DNA of 64,000 nucleotides from contig DAIRSE010000008.1 in the NCBI GenBank assembly GCA_036804525.1, forward strand, positions 15,400-79,399, written 5' to 3'. The notes beneath the pieces are model-generated. The model worked only from the letters and a program-made list of their open reading frames with translations. It did no database searches and had not been told where the DNA came from. Below, piece after piece: positions 33,215 to 39,703 of this stretch. Origin of the DNA: JBFLVT01 sp036804525. Lineage in GTDB: Bacteria; Bacillota; Desulfotomaculia; Desulfotomaculales; JASEER01. Made by a program: the position numbers and the translations under genes. Position 1 is the first letter of the stretch, and each line of letters begins with the position of its first letter.

Positions 33215-34938
33215 AGAATTTTGTACGTCTCGTCGTATTGATCACGCCATACTGGAAAGCGATGTTTTTGGCGGCCCTGCTGGGTTTTCTGACGGTGGGC
33301 AGCGGTGTCGGGCTGATGGCCGTTTCGGCCTTCCTTATCGCCAGCGCGGCGCTTCACCCCCCGGTTTTGGACCTGATGCAGGCCATCGTGGGGGTGCGTT
33401 TTTTCGGGATTGCCCGGGCCGTATTCCGCTACCTGGAACGTTATATCGTCCACGACGCCGCCTTTCGGGTTCTCGCTCGGATCCGGGTCTGGTTTTACCG
33501 GGCGCTTGAACCCCTGGCTCCGTCCCGGCTGATCGACTACCGCAGCGGTGAGCTGGTTAGCCGCATTGTGGCCGACGTGGAAACACTCGAACAGTTCTAC
33601 CTGCGGGTGTTGGCGCCCCCGCTGGCGGCCCTGATGGTACTGCTGGGGATTGTTGCCTTTTTAGCCTGGTTTGGGCTGAGCCTTGCTTTTACCCTGGCAG
33701 GCTTTTTCCTTGCCGCCGCCGTGGCCGTGCCCCTTGGAATAAGAGCCATAACCCGGCAGAAGGGCCGGCGGATGGTGGAGGTCCGTGCCACGCTGAACGC
33801 TCATCTGGTGGACACCATCCAGGGTATGACGGACATTACGGCATTTGGCCAATCCGGGCGGCAGCAGGAACAGGTTGATGCGCTAAGCCGGCAAATCCTG
33901 GACCTTCAAGGGCGGGTGGCCGGCGCCGGCGGTCTCTCCAATGCTCTGGTCAGCCTGATGGCGCACCTGGCGATGTGGTCGATTCTGGTGCTTGCCATCC
34001 CCCTGGTGGCGCAAGGGAAGCTCGATGGAGTCCACCTGGCCATGCTGGCCCTGGCGGCTTTGGGCAGCTTCGAGGCCGTTTTGCCCCTGCCGATGGTGTT
34101 TCAACATCTTGAGGAGAGCCTGGCGGCGGCCGGCAGGCTCTTTGCCGTTACGGACACCAGGCCTGCTGTTCGCGAGCTTCCGGGTCCTTCACCCAGACCT
34201 CAGAGGTATGACCTCCGGGCGAGCGGTCTACGCTTCCGGTACAACCCGGACGAGCCTTTGGCCCTGGACGGGCTGGACTTTGTGCTGCCCGAGGGCGGCA
34301 GGTTGGCCGTCGTCGGTCCCAGCGGGGCCGGTAAAAGCACTCTGGTAAACCTTTTGCTGCGCTTCTGGGATTACGAGGAGGGCTCGATTTCCCTGGGCGG
34401 CCAGGAGCTTAAGGCCTACGCGCCGGAGGACCTGCGGTCCTTGATAGGCGTGGTCACCCAGCACACCTATCTCTTTAATGCCACGGTCCGTGAAAACCTC
34501 TTGTTGGCCAAACCCGGGGCCGGTACGGAAGAACTTATCCAGGCCGCCAGGACGGCGCGGCTCCATGATTTCATTCAAAGCCTTCCGCGGGGCTATGATA
34601 CCTATATAGGAGAAAAGGGATTCAAGCTCTCGGGTGGCCAGCGCCAGCGCCTGGCGATAGCCCGGGCGGTCCTCAAAAACGCTCCGATTCTGCTGCTGGA
34701 TGAGGCCACCGCGGGTCTCGATCCGGTGACCGAGCGGGAGGTGATGGAGTCCATCCATCGCTTGATGGAGGGGCGGACCACGCTGGTTATTACCCACCGC
34801 CTGGCGGGACTGGAAATGATGGACGAGGTCCTGGTCATGGAAAAGGGCCGGATTACAGAGCGGGGCCGGCACGACGAGCTTTTGCGGCTGGGCGGGCTTT
34901 ACCGCAGCTTGTGGGAGCTGCAGCACCGGATCTGTTAA
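33211..34938 (+). CDS. cydC: ABC exporter subunit CydC for cytochrome bd assembly
   Basis: A 575-residue ABC exporter half. The helix region includes VSAFLIASAALHPPVLDLM and RFFGIARAVFRYLERYIVHDA, both typical of CydC. The ATPase has Walker A GPSGAGKS, Q-loop VTQHTYLF, signature LSGGQRQR and Walker B ILLLDEA. Fourth gene of cydABDC, followed by a terminator. Confidence 0.93.
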   Translation: MKNFVRLVVLITPYWKAMFLAALLGFLTVGSGVGLMAVSAFLIASAALHPPVLDLMQAIVGVRFFGIARAVFRYLERYIVHDAAFRVLARIRVWFYRALEPLAPSRLIDYRSGELVSRIVADVETLEQFYLRVLAPPLAALMVLLGIVAFLAWFGLSLAFTLAGFFLAAAVAVPLGIRAITRQKGRRMVEVRATLNAHLVDTIQGMTDITAFGQSGRQQEQVDALSRQILDLQGRVAGAGGLSNALVSLMAHLAMWSILVLAIPLVAQGKLDGVHLAMLALAALGSFEAVLPLPMVFQHLEESLAAAGRLFAVTDTRPAVRELPGPSPRPQRYDLRASGLRFRYNPDEPLALDGLDFVLPEGGRLAVVGPSGAGKSTLVNLLLRFWDYEEGSISLGGQELKAYAPEDLRSLIGVVTQHTYLFNATVRENLLLAKPGAGTEELIQAARTARLHDFIQSLPRGYDTYIGEKGFKLSGGQRQRLAIARAVLKNAPILLLDEATAGLDPVTEREVMESIHRLMEGRTTLVITHRLAGLEMMDEVLVMEKGRITERGRHDELLRLGGLYRSLWELQHRIC

Positions 34939-34940
34939 AA

Positions 34941-34965
34941 AAGGGTCCACGAGATGTGGACCCTG
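34941..34965. terminator. terminator between cydC and rubrerythrin
   Basis: AGGGTCCAC / GTGGACCCT with a 5-base loop, preceded by A6 on the plus strand. It lies between two convergent genes. Confidence 0.75.
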
Positions 34966-34980
34966 TATTTGAAGTGAATC

Positions 34981-35403
34981 CTACTTAAAATACCGGTTTA
35001 AAAGCCCCTCCAGGGCCTGGGCATGCCTGGCTTCATCCCGTGAAGATTCGTCCAGGGCGTCGTGGGCGTGGTCATTGCCGATCTCCTTCGCCTTGACTGC
35101 CGCTTCCCTCTTGGCCTTATTGGCCATCTGTTCCCCTCTGAGCATCTTCTCGATATTCTCTTTCGTGCTGCTGGAGATCAGCCCGTTCAGTTCCGCGAAG
35201 TGGGCGGCGTGCCAGGCTTCGTCCATGGCGATAGACTGCAGGACCAGGGCCACTTCGGGGTAACCCTCGCGCTGAGCCTGCCGGGCCATGGCCAGGTACA
35301 GGCCGACCTCCCAGGTCTCACCTTTGAATTCCGCGGCTACCGCTTCTTGAAGATCTGTTCCTTTGGTAACCCCCAGCTTCACTTCGTTAACCAGATCCGC
35401 CAT
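34981..35403 (-). CDS. rubrerythrin-like diiron protein
   Basis: A 140-residue four-helix protein of the ferritin-like class. The diiron ligands are visible as E..GE in AAEFKGETWEVGLYLAMARQA, DEAWHAAHFAELNG, and DESSRDEARHAQALEGLLNRYF. The C-terminal rubredoxin domain of classical rubrerythrin is missing, so electrons must come from a separate protein. It reduces hydrogen peroxide in anaerobes. AAAGGAGA precedes ATG 35403; the upstream Fur/PerR gene ends right at it, so they form an operon. Confidence 0.9.
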   Translation of the reverse strand: MADLVNEVKLGVTKGTDLQEAVAAEFKGETWEVGLYLAMARQAQREGYPEVALVLQSIAMDEAWHAAHFAELNGLISSSTKENIEKMLRGEQMANKAKREAAVKAKEIGNDHAHDALDESSRDEARHAQALEGLLNRYFK

Positions 35404-35851
35404 CAGTATCTCTCCTTTCGGTGCGTTTCTTTATTGTTGTCACCGCATTGCGGGCAGTAACCAAAAAAATGAAGGTTTGCAGACCTGATCTCGTAAGATG
35501 ACGAGCGCACAGCTTTGCATATCGCATCTTCGAGGTTATCCGGGTACGCCTCCATATCGTCCACCCTGCCGCAGGAAAGGCATATCAAGTGAGGGTGGGG
35601 GGTGACGTTAGCGTCGTAGTGATAGACGTTTTCCCCTGTGTTAAAGCGCTGGATCAGCCCCGCTTCCTCAAGAGTCTGCATGGTTTTATAGACGGTGTTG
35701 AAACTGATTGAAGGGAAAACTTGCTGATTTCCTGGTACACGTACTCCGCCGTCGGATGAGCCTTACTTGCCGCAAGCAGCCTGTAAATCGCTTCCCGCTG
35801 GGGAGTAACCCTTAGACCTTTTTGTTTTAATAATTCCCGAGCAGCCATCAT
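35403..35851 (-). pseudogene. Fur/PerR-family regulator, frameshifted
   Basis: Two overlapping frames together make one Fur-family protein. The first (start ATG 35851 or 35848) has LKQKGLRVTPQREAIYRLLAA up to EISK; the second continues as MQTLEEAGLIQRF, VYHYDANVTPHPHLICLSCG and ends FGYCPQCGD, with both CxxC zinc knuckles. Near 35710-35720 one base is missing: the expected FPSISFNTVYK appears only when the frame is shifted. PerR-type function is suggested by the rubrerythrin partner. Either a recent inactivating deletion or a sequencing error. Confidence 0.8.
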
Positions 35852-35880
35852 TTATTTTTTCCTATCAAAGATTTATTACT

Positions 35881-35904
35881 TTATAGTAATTATTATCATA
35901 TAAG
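35881..35904. promoter_or_regulatory. candidate PerR-type operator
   Basis: TTATAGTAATTATTA at 35881-35895 matches most positions of the known PerR box (TTATAATNATTATAA) and lies just upstream of the Fur/PerR-rubrerythrin operon, where autoregulation is expected. Match is imperfect. Confidence 0.45.
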
Positions 35905-35994
35905 TATTAGTTCGTCAAGTCTTTTGAGCAGTATTGAAAAAAGAAATCCTGTGTCTGAAAACAGGATTTCATTCCCGCCTCTCTGCTATACGGC

Positions 35995-36110
35995 TCATAC
36001 AGTGCCGCCGGTATGATCTGTTACGGAGTTGTATTTCCCAACAAGGTCTGGTATTACGAACACGTCCTCCGGGTTTACCTGTTGTACAGACCGGTTTCCA
36101 GACGGGTAAT
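35995..36110 (-). pseudogene. decayed copy of the small protein at 26166
   Basis: On the minus strand about 35 codons end with YNSVTDHTGGTV and a TGA, echoing HNSVTDYTAGPIYDL at the end of the 26.2-kb gene; both share NSVTD.T.G. No start codon or ribosome site is present upstream, and stops appear at once. Probably a remnant. Confidence 0.4.
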
Positions 36111-36129
36111 CACTCTATCAAGTGATTGA

Positions 36130-36290
36130 TCACACTAAGAGGTGGGGGGTGTGCTCCGACTGTCTGGTCCAGGGGGCCGGAAGCTGCTCAAGGCATTTCC
36201 GGAGGGCCTGGCAAAACCTCGATACTCCTTCGGTGACCGTTTCCCGCCCGTAGCGTGAGAAGCTCAGGCAGACATAGTTATTGCCTTTTG
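36130..36290 (-). pseudogene. possible aminotransferase C-terminal remnant
   Basis: A minus-strand frame encodes NYVCLSFSRYGRETVTEG followed by VSRFCQALRKCLEQL. This resembles the end of PLP-dependent aminotransferases of the LysN/MocR group (NFIRLSFS....EEI.EG..RLAEAL). No upstream catalytic part with the PLP lysine is seen between 36290 and 36568. The rest of this 36.3-36.55 kb stretch shows nothing I can name. Confidence 0.35.
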
Positions 36291-36567
36291 TAAGCACGAT
36301 ACTACATTATTCTTAAAGCAGGAAAGACCCAATTGGCTTCTTCCAGTCTCCGTCCAATTGCAACGGCGAACCTCGCGGCGTTGCGGCAGATCCCTGCGGC
36401 TTTCCGCCGGCGCTTCGCAAGGCGCCACTACTCAATTCCCTTTACGAAGAATGAAAGAGCGCGGCACAGGTTAGTTGGCTTTTGGCAATAACAAAAAAGA
36501 ATTGGACTAATAACCAAACAGCATATATGATCTAGGCAAAAGCCACCTGTCAGGGAGTGAGGTTGTT

Positions 36568-37884
36568 TTGGCCGATTACACCAAGATGTGGGACGAGCTG
36601 GGTCTGGATCTCGAGGCGCACGACCAGTTGCTTCAGGCGCTGCCTCCGACGTACGGGGAGGTATATATGCGGCAGGAGAACCGCCCCAAGGGGATGGAGT
36701 ATTTCGACTTCGTGGTCAGCGAGATTCACGGCTTGCGCGTGCAGGAACTGCAGGAGTTCAAGAAAAACGGCGGTAAGGTGGTCGGGACCTTCTGCATCTT
36801 TGTTCCCGAGGAATTGATCCTGGCTGCGGGAGCGGTCTACGTTGGGCTTTGTTCCGGCCTCGATATAGGCGCCGCCCAGGCCGAAGCCGTGCTCCCGCGC
36901 AATATCTGCCCCTTGATCAAGTCGTTCATGGGCTTTAAGCTGGCCCGCGTCTGTCCCTACATGGAGTCGTGCGACCTCCTGGTGGGGGAAACGACCTGCG
37001 ACGGCAAGAAGAAGGCCTTCGAAGTGCTGGCCGACTTCGCCCCGGTTTACGTCATGGAGACCCCGCAGAGGAAAGGGCCGGTGGGGCGCATGCTCTGGAT
37101 GGAGGAAATCCGGCTGCTGGCCCTTAAGCTGGAGGAATTGACCGGGAAGCGCATCACCGGTGACTCCCTTGCCGAGAGCATCCGCCGCGTCAATGCCAAA
37201 CGCCGGGCTCTGCAGCGCCTTAACAGGCTGAGGCAGGCCGACCCGGCGCCGATTTCGGGCCGTGATGCCCTGTTGATCAATCAGATCGCGTTTTATGACG
37301 ACGTTGACCGTTTTACGGCTCAGGTGAACGCCCTTTGCGACGAACTCGAAGAGCGGGTCGGCAAAGGCATCGGGGTAGCCCCTGAGGGGACGCCCCGTGT
37401 GGTCGTCAGCGGTACTCCGATGGCCATCCCCAACTGGAAGGTGCCTTTCATCGTCGAGTCGGCGGGAGCGGTCATCGTCGGCGAGGAGATGTGTACGGGA
37501 TCCCGCTATTTTGAAACCCTCACCGAAGAAAGGGAAGGAGCGGACCTGGACGAGATGCTGGCCGGGGTGGCGGCCCGGCACCTGGAGCCCGACTGCGCCT
37601 GCTTTACGCCCAATTCCCGGCGCCTCGAAAAGCTTGTTGATATGGCCCGCGCCCACCATGCCGACGGAGTCATCAGCTACATCCTCTCTTTTTGCGATCC
37701 CTATGCTGTTGAGGCCTATCAAGTCGAAAAGGCTCTGAGACGCACCGGTATCCCCTCCCTGAAAATCGAGACCGACTACGGCCAGCATGACGCGGGCCAG
37801 ATCCGCACCCGCGTGGAGACTTTCGTGGAGATAGTTGCCGGGCGTAAGGCGGCGGAAAGACGGACCGGCGCTGTAAGCGGATAA
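36568..37884 (+). CDS. double-cubane-cluster protein (2-hydroxyacyl-CoA dehydratase family)
   Basis: A 438-residue protein of the HgdB/BcrC superfamily in its double-cubane-cluster (DCCP) form. Cysteines expected to hold the [Fe8S9] cluster occur in GTFCIFVPEEL, YVGLCSGLD, LPRNICPLIKSFMGF, ARVCPYMESCDLLVGETTCDGKK and later GEEMCTGSRYF and LSFCDPYA. Known DCCPs catalyse ATP-driven low-potential reductions, including acetylene in vitro, with a dedicated ATPase activator. No activator gene is adjacent here. Start TTG 36568 has GGGAGTGAGG upstream. Close to the nif locus, but separate. Confidence 0.88.
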   Translation: MADYTKMWDELGLDLEAHDQLLQALPPTYGEVYMRQENRPKGMEYFDFVVSEIHGLRVQELQEFKKNGGKVVGTFCIFVPEELILAAGAVYVGLCSGLDIGAAQAEAVLPRNICPLIKSFMGFKLARVCPYMESCDLLVGETTCDGKKKAFEVLADFAPVYVMETPQRKGPVGRMLWMEEIRLLALKLEELTGKRITGDSLAESIRRVNAKRRALQRLNRLRQADPAPISGRDALLINQIAFYDDVDRFTAQVNALCDELEERVGKGIGVAPEGTPRVVVSGTPMAIPNWKVPFIVESAGAVIVGEEMCTGSRYFETLTEEREGADLDEMLAGVAARHLEPDCACFTPNSRRLEKLVDMARAHHADGVISYILSFCDPYAVEAYQVEKALRRTGIPSLKIETDYGQHDAGQIRTRVETFVEIVAGRKAAERRTGAVSG

Positions 37885-37907
37885 CAAGAAAGCGGTACTG
37901 AAGATGG

Positions 37908-37943
37908 CAAAAAGCCGGGCCTTGATGGGGCCCGGCTTTTTGT
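37908..37943 (+). terminator. rho-independent terminator
   Basis: AAAAAGCCGGGCC / GGCCCGGCTTTTT after the double-cubane-cluster gene, with T5 on the plus strand and A5 symmetry for the minus strand. Confidence 0.85.
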
Positions 37944-37971
37944 CGGCTCGAGAACCGCGATCTAAAAAGAA

Positions 37972-38160
37972 CTAGAGCAGAGAGGGAACAAAAACTAACG
38001 AGCAGACTACAGCCAGGAAGCCAATGACCGGCAGTACAACAAATCCAAAAGACGCTCTGCCCATGAGCATTTCGGCCCGTGGCAGTTCCGAGCAGCAGTA
38101 AGGGTCTTCAAGGCACTCCTTCACGAAATCGTCGTGGCCGGTTCGAATAGAGGCTGTCAT
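37972..38160 (-). CDS. small single-helix membrane protein
   Basis: A 62-residue protein from ATG 38160 (AAGGAGG nine bases upstream; the ATG at 38169 is too close to the site). The N-terminal half is polar with EDPYCCSELP, and residues ~38-60 form one transmembrane helix. Unknown function. Confidence 0.6.
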   Translation of the reverse strand: MTASIRTGHDDFVKECLEDPYCCSELPRAEMLMGRASFGFVVLPVIGFLAVVCSLVFVPSLL

Positions 38161-38546
38161 TCTCAACATCCTCCTTTCAAATACCTATTTGCCCCTAGAG
38201 GGGGCAATTTCCATATTACTCTTGTACTAATAAGAAGTCAATCGTTCTTGCTCAAGCTCTTAAATTCACTTGATCATAAAAATTGATCAGATGGTAGTGG
38301 CATACCTGAAGGTATTTTGCACAGCGGCATCCTTTACCACTCAAAGCCTGGACGTCATGTGTAGCTTTCCAGATTTGCGTAACGGTTCTTTTAAATATTC
38401 TAAAACCTGTTGAGGTTCATGCCTTGTATCCTTACGCGTATCGCTTTTTCAGCCCGTTGTATGCTGCGGGCACAAGGTTCAAGATGGGCTTAGCCCTATG
38501 TTTGTGGTAGGATAAGGATAGAACTCTGCTGAAGGGGTGTTTTTAA
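38161..38546. other. AT-rich intergenic stretch
   Basis: Contains a small hairpin TTGCCCC/GGGGGCAA at 38189-38207 and a repeated TGATCA near 38272-38291; otherwise no gene or family signal. Likely holds the promoters of the flanking divergent genes. Confidence 0.45.
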
Positions 38547-38981
38547 ATGGCTCTTACAAAAACGGACATTGAGGAACTGCAGTCGGCCTATACCATGGCT
38601 TTTATTTTTAAGGACGGAAAAGGCTGCATTGAGGTGACCAGGGAGGAGGATCTGGACCACCCGTACCGGATCGAAACCGAGACCCGGTTTGCGGACGAGA
38701 CAAGCCAGGACAGCAAATTGATCCGTGCCGCGGCGTTCTTTATGCTTGCCCGGCAAAACCGCAGATGTACGACCATTGCCCGGCTGTTGCAAGAGGGAGA
38801 CAAGATTCAACTCGAATGGCAGCGTGACCGCTTTACCACCCCTAATATGGAGGCGGAGGGCTTTCATACGGACGCTCTCTTTTTGAATATTATCCGTGAC
38901 GGACAGGTGCTGACCTTCCTGCTGGATGTTTACACAACAAACAAGGAAGAGATGAGAATGATCGAGGCATCTGTCAGTTAA
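38547..38981 (+). CDS. conserved-looking protein of unknown function
   Basis: A 144-residue soluble protein, mixed alpha/beta by composition, with no cysteine motif other than two isolated residues and no signal peptide. ATG 38547 is preceded by GAAGGGGTG. Codon use is like neighbouring genes, so it is probably real. No family recognised. Confidence 0.6.
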   Translation: MALTKTDIEELQSAYTMAFIFKDGKGCIEVTREEDLDHPYRIETETRFADETSQDSKLIRAAAFFMLARQNRRCTTIARLLQEGDKIQLEWQRDRFTTPNMEAEGFHTDALFLNIIRDGQVLTFLLDVYTTNKEEMRMIEASVS

Positions 38982-39078
38982 AACCAAACATCCCCAACAA
39001 CGTCCCTGCTGCTGAACGCACAGGGATGTCCTGTTTTTATAAATGAAAACCCTCGGGATCGGCCCGTTGAAAACCCGA

Positions 39079-39252
39079 GGGCTGTTCAAAAACAAGCATG
39101 GCACGGAAGGCCTAATGGCTGTAAGCACTAAGCTATAGGCTATAGGACATTGTTGAACGGCTTCGGTCTTGCCGAATCCGAACCTCTGAATCCTAATGCC
39201 TAATGCATAGCGCTTAGCGCCAAATAGGGCAGGCGAAGTTTTTCAACAGCCC
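39079..39252. mobile_element. MITE-like element with 15-bp inverted ends
   Basis: Ends GGGCTGTTCAAAAAC (39079-39093) and GTTTTTCAACAGCCC (39238-39252) are inverted repeats matching at 14 of 15 positions. The 174-bp interval has no coding frame. The end sequence resembles termini of several transposase-bearing IS families, so this may be a non-autonomous derivative. It also holds the motif AATGCATAGCGCTTAGCGCC that recurs near 54724. Confidence 0.45.
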
Positions 39253-39279
39253 CGGAAGGGGGTCACAGGCACTGCATTA

Positions 39280-39594
39280 TTAATCAAACAGATCGCCAAA
39301 AATCTCGAAAATGCCGTGCTTCTTCTTTTTCTTGTGGTGGTAATCCTTGCTGTGGTAATGGTGGCCTTCGTACCTGTGATCCTCATATCTGTGAGGAGGT
39401 TTTTCGTAATCCTCTTCGTGACGCCGCTTGTGCACGTCCTCATAGTCAGCCTCAAACTCTCTTGCCAGGGAGACTACTTTTTCGAGTTCTCCGCGGTCCA
39501 ACCACACCCCGCGGCAGCGGGGGCAAACGTCCATGAGGACGCCGTATCGCGAGACTTCTTTCAGGTGGTCATGGCAAACGGGACACTCTTTCAT
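39280..39594 (-). CDS. TFIIB-type zinc-ribbon protein with His-rich tail
   Basis: A 104-residue protein. The N-terminal zinc ribbon has KECPVCHDHLKEVSRYGV and VCPRCRGVWLDRGELEKVV, matching the zf-TFIIB family, where the DRGELE helix is conserved. Residues ~55-92 are very rich in His, Tyr, Asp and Lys, which could bind additional metal. It ends FEIFGDLFD. Function unknown; members are often linked to stress or metal response. Confidence 0.85.
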   Translation of the reverse strand: MKECPVCHDHLKEVSRYGVLMDVCPRCRGVWLDRGELEKVVSLAREFEADYEDVHKRRHEEDYEKPPHRYEDHRYEGHHYHSKDYHHKKKKKHGIFEIFGDLFD

Positions 39595-39703
39595 CCTTGA
39601 ACAACTCCCTTACCTGGTAAACTATGCTTCCTAAGACAAGTATATCATCTCTGTCGCGGGGCTAAACCATCTTCTATGTCAATCAGTGGATGCGCGATAC
39701 CTC

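Noticed and set aside
36550..37887. 445-codon minus-strand ORF opposite the double-cubane-cluster gene
   Set aside because: Antisense of a well-recognised gene with high GC; no start signal and no family.
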